A stretch of 64,000 nt of DNA from Streptomyces sp. GESEQ-4 (GTDB lineage: Bacteria; Actinomycetota; Actinomycetes; Streptomycetales; Streptomycetaceae), in the NCBI RefSeq assembly GCF_017948455.1, contig NZ_JAFFSU010000005.1, forward strand, positions 1 to 64,000, in the 5' to 3' direction. Positions within the stretch are counted from its first letter, which is position 1, and every line of letters begins with the position of its first letter. The position numbers and the translations under genes are program-made. This document shows positions 25,649 to 33,969 of the stretch, piece by piece. The notes beneath the pieces were generated by a model that was given only the letters and a program-made list of their open reading frames with translations, was not told where the DNA came from and did not search any database.

Positions 25649-27499
25649 ATGCCCGAATCCCCGACCTATGCAGTGCGCTCGGAGCCCGACCGGGCGGGTG
25701 CCATGGGCTCGGCGCGGAACAGGCATGCCAAGCCGCCGGCTCAGGACACGCCGAGTGATTCGGCCACACTTTCGAGGACGGTGCGTCTCGCCGTTCTTCC
25801 CGCGGCCCTCATGGCGGTCCTCTCCGCCGCGCTGATCGTCTTCGTACTGCTCACCCAGGACGGCACCGCGGACGGCACCACCTGGTCCGTGCTGACCGCC
25901 GGCGCCGTGCTCGGCTGCTGCGTGCTGGCCGGTGCGGTACGGGCCGGGCGGGCCGAGGCCCGGAACGCGTCCCGGGAGTACGCGCCGCTGCGCCGCGCCG
26001 TCGCCGAAGGCCAGGCCGCACTGCGGGGCACGCTGCAACGCCTGGAGCGGGGCGAGCCGTTGGAGCAGCAGGCTCCGTTCGCGCAGGCCGGCCCGCCGCC
26101 GTCCGACCCGGTCGACCGGCTCGCGTACGAGATCCGCGTCGGCACCTGGCAGGCCTGCACGGCCCTGGCGCAGTCGGCACAGCTGCCCCGCTCCAGCGCG
26201 CAGGACAGCGAGGAGCGCGTCGAGGTCTTCGTCAACCTCGCCCGGCGACTGCAGTCCCTCGTGCACCGCGCGATCAACATGCTCGACCAGCTGGAGAACG
26301 AGGTCGAGGACCCGGAACTGCTCAAGGGCCTCTTCCACGTCGACCACCTGGCCACCCGCATCCGCCGCCACGCGGAGAACGTCGCCGTGCTCGGCGGCTC
26401 CGTCTCCCGCCGTCAGTGGACCCGCCCGGTGACCCTGACCGAGGTGCTGCGTTCGTCCATCGCCGAGGTCGAGCACTACTCCCGGGTCAAGCTGGTGCCG
26501 CCGATCGAGGGCACCGTGCGCGGCCACGCCGTCGCCGACGTCATCCACCTGCTGGCCGAACTCGTGGAGAACGCCACGATGTTCTCCGAGCCGCACGCCC
26601 AAGTCCTGCTGCGCGCCCAGCGGGTGACCTCGGGGCTCGCGATCGAGGTGGAGGACCGCGGTCTGGGGATGCCGCTGCAGGAGCAGGCACGGATCAACAC
26701 CCTGCTCGCCGAGCCCGACCACATCGACCTCAGCAAGCTGCTCGCCGACGGCCGCATCGGCCTGTACGTGGTCTCCGCGCTGGCCCGCCGCCACGGCATC
26801 GCGGTCCGGCTGCAGAGCAACATCTACGGCGGTATCCAGGCGATCCTGATCATCCCGCCCGCTCTGCTCGGCGACGAGCCCGAGAACGCGCCCGCGCGCG
26901 CGGCCCACGAGTCGCAGAGACCGCCCCAGGCCGCCCAGGCCCCGGCGCAGCGCCCGGTCCCGCCCCACCAGCAGCAGATCGCGCAGCAGCGGACCTCGCA
27001 CCAGCAGCAGATCGCGCCACAGCAGGTCCCGCACCAGCAGCAGATCGCCGGCGCACAGCAGCAGTCCGGCCGGGCGGCCTCCGCCCGGCCCGTGACGCCG
27101 CCGCCCGCCCTGCGCCAGCCGCTGCCGCCGGCCCAGGCGCAGGCACACGCACAGTCCGCCGCACCTGCCGCACCCCACCCCATGGCGCAGCAGCAGGCAC
27201 GGGGGACGGGCACGCCGCCGCCGTACACCCCGCCGCAGCAGCAGCCACGAGGTGCCGCGGCGCCTCAGGCGTACGACCGCGGTCCCTCCCTCGGCTCGGA
27301 CGGCCGGGACGGACGGCCGCCGCTGCCGCAGCGCCACGCGCAGGAGCACCTGGTGCCGGAACTCCGCAACGGCCCCGCCCCACGCCGGTCCGACGACCAG
27401 GAGGTGGAGCACGATCCGGGGCTGATGGCCATGTTCCGGCGCGGGATCGACCTGGCCGACAACGAACCCGACGAGCCGCACCCCGACGGCTCCCGATGA
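25649..27499 (+). CDS. cvnA: Conservon sensor kinase-like protein CvnA
   Basis: 616 residues from MPESPTYAVRSEPDRAG, with GAGAGGA upstream. Two hydrophobic stretches (about 43-65, LAVLPAALMAVLSAALIVFV, and about 78-97) place it in the membrane. A helical region with NLARRLQSLVHRAINMLDQL precedes a HATPase domain (LLAELVENATMFSEPHAQVL, VEDRGLGMPLQEQ, DGRIGLYVVSALARRHGIAV). The C-terminal 200 residues are Gln/Pro-rich with repeated HQQQIA units. CvnA proteins are nitrate-sensor-like kinases that work with a Roadblock protein, a DUF742 protein and a small GTPase. Gene order here is the canonical cvnABCD, and the classical phospho-His region is degenerate as usual for the family. Confidence 0.92.
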   Translation: MPESPTYAVRSEPDRAGAMGSARNRHAKPPAQDTPSDSATLSRTVRLAVLPAALMAVLSAALIVFVLLTQDGTADGTTWSVLTAGAVLGCCVLAGAVRAGRAEARNASREYAPLRRAVAEGQAALRGTLQRLERGEPLEQQAPFAQAGPPPSDPVDRLAYEIRVGTWQACTALAQSAQLPRSSAQDSEERVEVFVNLARRLQSLVHRAINMLDQLENEVEDPELLKGLFHVDHLATRIRRHAENVAVLGGSVSRRQWTRPVTLTEVLRSSIAEVEHYSRVKLVPPIEGTVRGHAVADVIHLLAELVENATMFSEPHAQVLLRAQRVTSGLAIEVEDRGLGMPLQEQARINTLLAEPDHIDLSKLLADGRIGLYVVSALARRHGIAVRLQSNIYGGIQAILIIPPALLGDEPENAPARAAHESQRPPQAAQAPAQRPVPPHQQQIAQQRTSHQQQIAPQQVPHQQQIAGAQQQSGRAASARPVTPPPALRQPLPPAQAQAHAQSAAPAAPHPMAQQQARGTGTPPPYTPPQQQPRGAAAPQAYDRGPSLGSDGRDGRPPLPQRHAQEHLVPELRNGPAPRRSDDQEVEHDPGLMAMFRRGIDLADNEPDEPHPDGSR

Positions 27500-27538
27500 C
27501 CACTGGCTCCGTTTTCGGACAAGGAGAAGAACGCCACC

Positions 27539-27976
27539 GTGAGCGACATGTACGCCGGCCAGCAGAAGAATCTGGACTGGCTTCTGGCCGGACTCGTCCA
27601 GAGGGTCCCCTACACCCGCAGCGCCCTGCTGCTGTCCTCCGACGGACTGGCGAAGGCCTTTGACGGGTTCGAGACATCGACCGAGGCGGAACACCTGGCG
27701 GCCCTGGCGTCCGGCCTGCACTCCCTCGCCCGCAGCGCCGGGGTGCAGTTCGCCCAGGGAGCGGACGTACGGCAGGTGGTGGTGGAGCTGGACACCGCGC
27801 TGCTGTTCGTCTGCGCGGCCGGCTCGGGCGCCTGTCTGGCCGTGCTGGCCGAGCGGGACGCCGACGCGGCCGTACTCGGCTACGAGATGGCGATGCTCGT
27901 CAAGAGCGTGCGCCCGTATCTGTCCACCCCGGCCCGACAGCAGGTGCCCGGCGGTTCGCCGGACGCGGGGCGTTGA
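27539..27976 (+). CDS. cvnB: Roadblock/LC7 protein CvnB
   Basis: 145 residues from the GTG at 27539, with AAGGAG upstream. The whole protein is one Roadblock/LC7 domain: NLDWLLAGLVQRVPYTRSAL, LLLSSDGLAKAFDGF and LLFVCAAGSGACLAVLAERD. In conservons and in MglB-type systems such dimers act on the partner GTPase (here CvnD). The gene is 39 bp after cvnA and its stop lies at the start of cvnC. Length is standard for the family. Confidence 0.93.
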   Translation: MSDMYAGQQKNLDWLLAGLVQRVPYTRSALLLSSDGLAKAFDGFETSTEAEHLAALASGLHSLARSAGVQFAQGADVRQVVVELDTALLFVCAAGSGACLAVLAERDADAAVLGYEMAMLVKSVRPYLSTPARQQVPGGSPDAGR

Positions 27977-27978
27977 AC

Positions 27979-28356
27979 GTGTCGGACGCCGATGACGAGT
28001 CGTGGCTCGATGACGAGGCCGGCCGCTTGGTACGGCCGTACACCGTCAGCAACGGCCGCACCCGTCCCTCGGCCCACTTCGACCTGCTCACCCTCGTGAT
28101 CGCCACCGGCGTCCGGCCGCCGACCTACCTCGGACCCGACTACGACCAGGTGCTCGCCCTGTGCGACGCGCCCGTGTCGGTCGCCGAGGTGGCCGCCCAT
28201 CTGCGGCTGCCGGCCGTCATCACCAAAGTCCTGCTGTCCGACCTCGTGACGCACCAGGCGCTCGCCATGCGGTCGCCGCGTCCCGTCGAGGCAGCCTCCC
28301 CGACCGACCGAAACATCCTGGAGGCGGTGCTGCATGGCCTTCGAAAGCGGATCTGA
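27979..28356 (+). CDS. cvnC: DUF742 protein CvnC
   Basis: 125 residues from the GTG at 27979, which sits eight bases after a GGGG run. A TTG two codons earlier would overlap the cvnB stop (TTGA) and is the alternative start. The DUF742 hallmarks are LVRPYTVSNGRTRPSAHFDL, the winged-helix part LPAVITKVLLSDLV and the C-terminal DRNILEAVLHGLRKR. It is thought to link CvnA and the GTPase; DNA binding is possible from the winged-helix-like segment. The 3' end overlaps cvnD by 23 bases. Confidence 0.92.
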   Translation: MSDADDESWLDDEAGRLVRPYTVSNGRTRPSAHFDLLTLVIATGVRPPTYLGPDYDQVLALCDAPVSVAEVAAHLRLPAVITKVLLSDLVTHQALAMRSPRPVEAASPTDRNILEAVLHGLRKRI

Positions 28357-28936
28357 TCCCTTTCCCACCGCCCTGAAGATCCTCGTCGCGGGAGGCTTCG
28401 GGGTCGGCAAAACCACCTTCGTCGGCGCGGTCAGCGAGATCGAGCCGCTCAGCACGGAGGAACTGCTGACCCAGGTCAGCGCGCGCACGGACAGCCTGGT
28501 GGGCGTCGAGGACAAGACGACCACCACCGTGGCGATGGACTTCGGCCGGCTGGCCCTGGACCAGGACCATGTGCTGTATCTGTTCGGTACGCCCGGACAG
28601 GAGCGGTTCTGGTTCATGTGGGACGAGCTGTCCAACGGGGCCCTGGGCGCGGTGGTCCTCGCGGACACCCGAAGACTGGACCACTGCTTCGCCGCGGTCG
28701 ACTTCTTCGAGCGGCGCGGCATCGGCTTCATCGTCGCCGTCAACGAGTTCGACAACGGCTATCGCTACGAGGCCGATGAAGTCCGCGCGGCCCTCGCCCT
28801 CAAGCCCGAGATACCCGTCGTGATGTGTGACGCACGGCAGTGCAACTCCGCAACCCGCGTACTGATCGCACTCGTTCAGCATCTGCTCGCCTCGACTCCC
28901 GGCACTCCGCCCGCGGAACTCAACCCGCTGCGCTGA
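28334..28936 (+). CDS. cvnD: Small Ras-like GTPase CvnD
   Basis: 200 residues. G1 is GGFGVGKTTF, the switch II region is LFGTPGQERFWFMWDE, and the base-specificity motif is AVNEFD in place of the strict NKxD, as in other conservon and MglA-like GTPases. It lacks a C-terminal lipidation site and probably reaches the membrane through CvnA and CvnB. The overlap with cvnC indicates tight co-translation. Confidence 0.93.
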   Translation: MAFESGSDPFPTALKILVAGGFGVGKTTFVGAVSEIEPLSTEELLTQVSARTDSLVGVEDKTTTTVAMDFGRLALDQDHVLYLFGTPGQERFWFMWDELSNGALGAVVLADTRRLDHCFAAVDFFERRGIGFIVAVNEFDNGYRYEADEVRAALALKPEIPVVMCDARQCNSATRVLIALVQHLLASTPGTPPAELNPLR

Positions 28937-28967
28937 GGCACCCTCAGCGCAGCCGAATGGAGCCTGC

Positions 28968-29561
28968 ATGTCAGCCCCGGTTCCCTACACCCCGCCGACC
29001 CAGTTCGACCCGACCAGCCACCTGCTGCTGACCCCCGAGGACCGGGACGCGCCGGCCCGGGTGGCCCGGCTGCGCGAGCTCGGCATCGGGGACGCCCCCA
29101 TCCCGGAGTTCGACGAGTTCGCGCGCAATCTGGCGCAGGTCACCGGTGCGCCGTTCTCGATGGTCAACTTCATCGACGAGAACCGCCAGTACTTCGCCGG
29201 TCTCTACGCCGCCGGCAAGCCCGGCGTGCAACTGGAGGCGGCACCGCAGGAGCAGCAGGTGGGCCGCACGATGACGCGGGACCAGGGGTACTGCCCGCAT
29301 GTCGTGGTCCGCAAGAAGGCGCTCGTGCTCGAGGACGTCTGCGACTATCCGCGGTTCGCGGGCAACCGGGTCGTGGATGAGATCGGCATCCGGTCGTACA
29401 TGGGCGCTCCGCTGATCGACTGGAAGACCGGGATGGCGTTGGGGACGATCTGCGTGGTGGACACGGACACCCATCCGTGGGGGCGGGAAGGGCTGGCGAC
29501 GATCAAGTCGCTGGCGCAGCAGTTGGTCGAGCGGATCCATGCGATGGAGCTCCGCGGGTAG
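28968..29561 (+). CDS. GAF-domain protein at the end of the conservon
   Basis: 197 residues. A GAF fold covers about 45-190: FARNLAQVTGAPFSMVNFID, RQYFAGLYAAGK, VGRTMTRDQGYCPHVVVRKK, YMGAPLIDWKTGMALGTICV. It starts 31 bp after cvnD and is followed by a strong hairpin, so it is the last gene of the operon. Some Streptomyces conservons carry an extra gene at this position; a GAF protein could sense a ligand and feed the GTPase module. No catalytic domain is attached, and the ligand is unknown. Confidence 0.85.
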   Translation: MSAPVPYTPPTQFDPTSHLLLTPEDRDAPARVARLRELGIGDAPIPEFDEFARNLAQVTGAPFSMVNFIDENRQYFAGLYAAGKPGVQLEAAPQEQQVGRTMTRDQGYCPHVVVRKKALVLEDVCDYPRFAGNRVVDEIGIRSYMGAPLIDWKTGMALGTICVVDTDTHPWGREGLATIKSLAQQLVERIHAMELRG

Positions 29562-29604
29562 GTCGCGTTTCGGCTGCGGGTTCGTGGGGGCTGGTCGCGC
29601 AGTT

Positions 29605-29629
29605 CCCCGCGCCCCTTTGGGGCGCGGGG
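29605..29629. terminator. Strong hairpin, Streptomyces-type intergenic palindrome
   Basis: CCCCGCGCCCC and GGGGCGCGGGG pair over eleven bases with a TTT loop. The surrounding sequence (GTCGCGCAGTTCCCCGCGCC) is a palindrome seen between many Streptomyces genes. It separates the conservon from the convergent acyl-CoA dehydrogenase-like gene. Confidence 0.75.
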
Positions 29630-29638
29630 GCACCGCGG

Positions 29639-30871
29639 TCAGCCTGCTGCCGGTTCCAGCTGGCCTTCCCTTGTGTGTGGGCCGGTCGTTCGGACCAGGT
29701 GGGACAGGCGTTCTGACCACTGGCCCTTGGATGTGCCTAGGGCTACCTCGCCCAGTCTCAGGAGCTGGATGTCGGAGGTGCCGGCGGGGGCGTAGATGTG
29801 GTGGGCGTCGCGTAGGTAGCGTTCGATCGGGCGGTCGGTGAACAGGCCTGCCGCGCCATGGATTTCCATCGCGTCCTTGGCCGAATCGACGGCGGACTCG
29901 TGGTTGAGGAACTTCGCGTTCATCAGCTCCGCGTCGCAGGGCAGCCCCTGGTCGAGCAGGTGCACGGCGTGATACGCGGCCAGCCGGGCGGTCATCAGCC
30001 GGGACTTCATGCGGCCCAGCTTGAGCTTGATGCTGTTGAGGGCGCCGAGGGGGGCGCCGTACCGCTCCCGCTCGATGCACAGGGCGGTGGTCTCCTCCAG
30101 GACGGCCTGGTGGATGCCGAGGGATACGGCGGTGAGGTTGGGGCGTCCGTAGAGGATGCTGGACGAGTAGGCGACGGCCAGGCCCTGGCCCTCCGCGCCG
30201 AGCCGGTTGGCCGCGGGTATCCGGAGGTTGTCGAAGATCAGCTTGCCGAAGCTGAAGCCGTGCAGGCCCATCGCCGGCTGGTGTGCGGCGAGCGAGAAGC
30301 CGGGGCGGTCCGACTCGACGAGGAAGGCCGACAGGCCCTGCGCTCCCTCGCCGGTGCGTACGACCGCTCCGTGCAGATCGCCGACGTGGCTGTTGCCGAC
30401 GAAGACCTTGTGCCCGTTGAGGATGTAGTCGTCGCCGTCACGGACGGCGGTGCTGCTCATTCCGAGGACGTGGCCGCCCGACTCCAGCTCGGTCACCGCG
30501 ATCGTCGGCAGGCAGTCGCCCGCGGCGATACGCGGCAGCCAGGTGCGCTTCTGCAGTTCGTCGCCGAAGTGAATGATCTTGGCGACGCCCAACTGGGAGG
30601 CCTGCGCCATGGCCCCCATCGCTCCGCTGACGCGGGCGAGCTCCTCGATGACGATGGTCTTGGCCAGATGTCCGGCGCCCATTCCGCCGTACACCTTGTC
30701 GATGGTCACGCCGATCCAGCCCTGCCGGGCGATGAGCCGGGACAGGTCGTGTGCCACCGCTCGCGAAGTCTCCATCTCCGCTATCCGGGGGCGTACTTCT
30801 CGTTCGGCGAACTCGCGCACCGTTCGTCGCAGGTCATCGTGCCACCCGCTGGTGAAAAAGTAGCGTTCCAC
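29639..30871 (-). CDS. Acyl-CoA dehydrogenase family protein with altered active-site region
   Basis: 410 residues from the GTG at 30871 (MERYFFTSGWHDDLRR); GGAGGGG lies just upstream, and earlier in-frame starts give unrelated sequence. Family blocks are all present: IARQGWIGVTIDKVYGGMGA, PTIAVTELESGGHVLGMSST, DDYILNGHKVFVGNS, and MEIHGAAGLFTDRPIERYLR. Where the catalytic Glu normally sits (Y-E-G-T-S-E-I) the sequence is YAPAGTSDIQ, so the Glu is absent and the loop is two residues longer. It may use a base elsewhere, as some subfamilies do, or catalyse a different flavin reaction such as an oxygenation. It is a single gene with no neighbouring pathway partner. Confidence 0.82.
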   Translation of the reverse strand: MERYFFTSGWHDDLRRTVREFAEREVRPRIAEMETSRAVAHDLSRLIARQGWIGVTIDKVYGGMGAGHLAKTIVIEELARVSGAMGAMAQASQLGVAKIIHFGDELQKRTWLPRIAAGDCLPTIAVTELESGGHVLGMSSTAVRDGDDYILNGHKVFVGNSHVGDLHGAVVRTGEGAQGLSAFLVESDRPGFSLAAHQPAMGLHGFSFGKLIFDNLRIPAANRLGAEGQGLAVAYSSSILYGRPNLTAVSLGIHQAVLEETTALCIERERYGAPLGALNSIKLKLGRMKSRLMTARLAAYHAVHLLDQGLPCDAELMNAKFLNHESAVDSAKDAMEIHGAAGLFTDRPIERYLRDAHHIYAPAGTSDIQLLRLGEVALGTSKGQWSERLSHLVRTTGPHTREGQLEPAAG

Positions 30872-31422
30872 AACCCCTCCAGCACGCTGCCTCCGGCTCC
30901 GTGCGGAGCCGGGGGTCATTCGTCGGGCAGTGGTTCCTCGCCCCAGGGCCGACCGCCCAGAAGATTGTCTACTTATCGATCCATCCCAGCCAAGATCAGC
31001 ATGGAGGGTTGGCCGAAAAACGGTAGATTGCATTCCGCGCCAACCGTGCGCTATGGAGCGGAACTTGGCCTGAACACTGGCAGGTAACGGAGAGAAACCG
31101 TTCACGATTGAACAGAGTTCAACGCATACGGTCATGCACCCACCCATCAGGCAATTGCCCGGCGGGCAGTCGGCGAGGCACATGGACAATCAGTCACCTT
31201 CTGTGTGGCTGATATGAGGCCCACATGCTGGATCGATACTGCGTTCGACAGCTGCAGATCAGCCACATTCCCAGGGGTCACAGAGCAGCAGGTCTGCACC
31301 AGGAGACACTTGTGCCCCACTGGTGACGGAGGAACTTCGGGCCGCGGGGAAGCGTTGCCAGGAGGAAGCCCGGGAATGGTGCGGGCGACCGAACGATGTG
31401 GGCTCAAGCCGAGGTGGCACGT
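30872..31422. other. 551-bp intergenic region, no gene recognised
   Basis: The sequence is lower in GC than the flanking genes, and no reading frame here shows a family motif. It should carry the divergent promoters of the acyl-CoA dehydrogenase-like gene and the TerB-like gene. A cluster of GTTCA half-sites is the only clear structure. Confidence 0.5.
31100..31122. promoter_or_regulatory. Clustered GTTCA/TGAAC half-sites, operator-like
   Basis: GTTCA-CGAT-TGAAC (31100-31113) overlaps TTGAAC-AGA-GTTCAA (31108-31122), a perfect six-base inverted repeat with a three-base spacer. Three half-sites in alternating orientation lie about 300 bp upstream of the TerB-like gene. No regulator gene is adjacent. 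Confidence 0.4.
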
Positions 31423-31965
31423 ATGGCGATGTGGGATCGGATCAAGGACCAGGCCAAGGGGCTGCAGCAGGGGTCGCGCGGCCCCGGCGGTCACGGGGCT
31501 CCGGGTGCGCGGTCCGGCGGGGGATCGAAGGCGCAGCTGGTGAGCACGCTCAAGACCCAGCTCACGTCTCTGAAGACGGAGTTGAAGAGCGGCGCCTACC
31601 GGGACGCGAGCATGGCCATGTGCGCCCTGGTCGCCGCCGCCGACGGGACGGTCGACCCGGCCGAGCGGCAGCACGTGGAGTCGCTGATCGTCAGCAACGA
31701 CGTGCTGCAGAACTTCCCGCCCGACCAGCTGCGGCAGCGGTTCAACAAGCATGTCGACCAGCTCGCGGTCAACTTCCAGCACGCCAAGGCGGAGGCGATG
31801 CAGGAGATCGCCAAGGCCGCGAAGAAGCCGACCGAGGCCAGGGCCGTCGTCCAGACCGGCTTCGTCGTGGCGGGCGCGGACGGCTACATCGCACCGGCCG
31901 AGGAGCAGGTCCTGCGCGAGGCGTGCGGGGTACTCGGCCTGTCCCCCCAGGAGTTCGGCCTCTGA
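31423..31965 (+). CDS. TerB-family (tellurite resistance) protein
   Basis: 180 residues from the ATG at 31423, with GAGG upstream; a second ATG two codons later is possible. After a Gly-rich linker (about 8-30) the all-helical TerB domain shows MAMCALVAAADGTVDPAERQ and a second acidic repeat VVAGADGYIAPAEEQVLREA. TerB proteins bind divalent metal at such acidic sites and take part in membrane-stress or chemical-stress complexes with TerD-type proteins. No other ter gene is in the window. The protein has no TM segment and is presumably cytoplasmic. Confidence 0.85.
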   Translation: MAMWDRIKDQAKGLQQGSRGPGGHGAPGARSGGGSKAQLVSTLKTQLTSLKTELKSGAYRDASMAMCALVAAADGTVDPAERQHVESLIVSNDVLQNFPPDQLRQRFNKHVDQLAVNFQHAKAEAMQEIAKAAKKPTEARAVVQTGFVVAGADGYIAPAEEQVLREACGVLGLSPQEFGL

Positions 31966-32030
31966 GCGACCGCGGCCATCGGCCGGCGCCGGTAGTGTCC
32001 GGCGACGGCCGCCGGTCGTGTGTGCCGTGC

Positions 32031-33335
32031 TCAGGCCCAGCAGCCGTTGACCGTCGCGGCGAGGCCGTCGAGGGCGTCCTTGGTGGCGCTCGGGGCGGCC
32101 GGGGAGCCGTTCTCCACGAAGGAGAAGACCTTCCATCGCCCGTCCTGAGCCTTCGTCATGCCGCTCAGCGCGATGGCGCCGGTGAGGGTGCCGGTCTTGG
32201 CCCTGACCTTTCCGACGGCGCACCTCGATGCCGCGGTGTCGAAGCGGCCCCACTCCGGCCCGAGAGTGGAGCCCCTCTGCCCGGCGACCGGCAGTCCGTC
32301 CACGATGTGCTTCAGCGTCCGGGAGTGGCGCGGGTCGACGGTCAGATCGAGGATCTCGGCCAGCGTCTGCGCGGGGATCCGGGTGGCCCGGGACAGCCCG
32401 CTGCCGTCGTACATCCGGAAGTTGGCCAGTGACACGCCGTACGTCCCACTGAGCACCGTCCGTACGGCCGCCGTCCCGCCCTCGAAGGTGGCCGGGCGTC
32501 CAGCGCCGAGCGCGGTCATCCGCAGCAGCGACTCGGCGATGTCGTTGTCGCTCACCTTGAGCATCCGCCGCACGATCCTGGACAGCTCGGCCGACCGGTG
32601 CTGCCCGACGGTGACGTCACGGGCCCCGGCCGCACCGCGGTTCACGCCACCGGTGACGGTGACGCCCCGCTGGGCCAGGAGCCGCGCGAAGACCTGCCCC
32701 GCATCCAGCGAGGTGTCCATGACGTCGTGCCCGGCCACGGCCAGCGCCCGTACCGGCGTGACCTCGCCGGGGTAGTAGCCGCGCTTCCAGCCGGTGGCAC
32801 GGGTAGGCCTGGGGAAGAGACGCCCGTCGACGCGGACCCGCACCGACGTCACACCGGCCCGCTTCAGACCCGCGACTGCGTCCTCGGCCAGCGCGTCGAG
32901 GTTCCCGGTGGTCAGGGTGTGGTCGCCGCCGCCGACGAGGGTGAGCGTGCCGTGGCCGTGGACGACCTTGGTGGTGAACCGGTGATCGGGGCCGAGGACC
33001 GTCAACGCCCCTACAGCGGTGGCGAGTTTGACGTTGGACGCGGGCATCAGCGCGGTCGCCGCGCGGTGACCCCAGATCCTCCTGTCGGACTGGGCATCGA
33101 TGACGACACCGCTGACCCGGCCGCCCAGCCGCCGGTCCCGGACGCGGATGTCGAGGTTGCGCGCCATCTTCCGTTCGGCGCGGTCGAGTTCGGAAACGGA
33201 GCGCACCGCGGCGGCCGGGTCGGCTGCGACTGACGGAGCGGTGAGCATCGTCGCGGCGAGGGGGACGGTCGCCACGATCACGAGCGCGCGGCGCAGCGAC
33301 GGGCTCGTCGTTCTGGGCTTGCGGGAACTGGGCAT
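32031..33335 (-). CDS. dacB: D-alanyl-D-alanine carboxypeptidase/endopeptidase, PBP4 type
   Basis: 434 residues from MPSSRKPRTTSPSLRR. The N-terminal hydrophobic segment (RALVIVATVPLAATMLTAPS) is a signal peptide. The S13-family triads are SNVK (S100-K103), SDN in MLKVSDNDIAESLL, and KTG in VRAKTGTLTGA. The large insert between the first two motifs, typical of PBP4/DacB, is present. It would trim or cut peptidoglycan peptides outside the membrane. It is convergent with the TerB-like gene and no partner genes adjoin it. Confidence 0.93.
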   Translation of the reverse strand: MPSSRKPRTTSPSLRRALVIVATVPLAATMLTAPSVAADPAAAVRSVSELDRAERKMARNLDIRVRDRRLGGRVSGVVIDAQSDRRIWGHRAATALMPASNVKLATAVGALTVLGPDHRFTTKVVHGHGTLTLVGGGDHTLTTGNLDALAEDAVAGLKRAGVTSVRVRVDGRLFPRPTRATGWKRGYYPGEVTPVRALAVAGHDVMDTSLDAGQVFARLLAQRGVTVTGGVNRGAAGARDVTVGQHRSAELSRIVRRMLKVSDNDIAESLLRMTALGAGRPATFEGGTAAVRTVLSGTYGVSLANFRMYDGSGLSRATRIPAQTLAEILDLTVDPRHSRTLKHIVDGLPVAGQRGSTLGPEWGRFDTAASRCAVGKVRAKTGTLTGAIALSGMTKAQDGRWKVFSFVENGSPAAPSATKDALDGLAATVNGCWA

Positions 33336-33441
33336 GTGGGGGCCTCGGTACAAGGGGAGAGTGGACAAGTGGTGCGAGCAGAACAGGCACAACTTATGCG
33401 GGATTTACCCACCACTCACCGCAAAACCGGCACCAGACGCA

Positions 33442-33518
33442 TGTCGGCCGTGTCGCCGTCTCGCCGTATCAGAGGCGGCTGTCGGCCGTGTCGCCGTGTC
33501 AGGGGCGGCTGTCGGCCG
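33442..33518. repeat. Tandem repeat duplicating the stop region of the small membrane protein gene
   Basis: The block TGTCGGCCGTGTCGCCGT occurs at 33442 and 33480, each followed by TCAGRGGCGGC, and a third partial copy starts at 33510. On the minus strand the coding end Ala-Asp-Ser-Arg plus stop is repeated in frame, so readthrough would meet a second Ala-Asp-Ser-Arg-Leu-stop. Confidence 0.8.
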
Positions 33519-33969
33519 GGGTCGCCTCGGACGTGGCGGCCTCCGTCGGGGGCGCCGACGCCGACGGCCAGGCAGGGCTGGGCACCACCGTGCTGCTCGG
33601 CGCGCGCGGCACGTCGGTGGCGGGGTTCCGGGTGTGACTGGCGCTGTCGGAGGGCGAGGGGGTGGTGGAGGGCGCCGACGGTGCGGGGGGTGTCGTACGA
33701 CCGCTCGGGGGCGGTGGTGCGAGCGGGGCCGAGGGGGCGGCAGGAGAGGTGGAGGTGGAAAGGTGGAGCGGCAGCGCGATCAGTGTGGCGACGGCGCAGG
33801 TCAGGGCCGCTCCGGCGGCGGCGCGGAGCAGTCGGCGGCGGGATGCGGTGCGGCGGATCGTCTCGTAGTGGCCGGGGGGCGGGGCGAGGTGCTCGGAGGC
33901 GGGGCGGAGGATCACCGCGAGGGGGTCGTCCGGCGCGAACTCCGGGTCCTGGTCAAAGCGTGTGGTCAA
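33499..33969 (-). CDS. Small single-TM protein paired with an ECF sigma factor, possible anti-sigma factor
   Basis: 156 residues. The cytoplasmic N-terminus (MTTRFDQDPEFAPDDPLAVI, then HYETIRRTASRRRLLRAAAG) precedes a TM helix at about 50-68 (AALTCAVATLIALPLHL) and a Ser/Pro/Thr-rich extracellular tail. Its 5' end overlaps the sigma gene by 17 bases. Location and topology fit an anti-sigma factor, but no zinc-binding HxxxCxxC motif is present, so it would be a non-ZAS type. A membrane protein of unknown role is the alternative. Confidence 0.65.
   Translation of the reverse strand: MTTRFDQDPEFAPDDPLAVILRPASEHLAPPPGHYETIRRTASRRRLLRAAAGAALTCAVATLIALPLHLSTSTSPAAPSAPLAPPPPSGRTTPPAPSAPSTTPSPSDSASHTRNPATDVPRAPSSTVVPSPAWPSASAPPTEAATSEATPADSRP

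Noticed and set aside
25565..27721. 718-residue open frame antisense to cvnA
   Set aside because: Arg/Gly/Leu-rich mirror of the conserved CvnA frame; no motif and no ribosome binding site.
29579..29630. Possible mobile-element end at the palindromic sequence
   Set aside because: No transposase, no target duplication; this palindrome is a common Streptomyces intergenic/terminator element.
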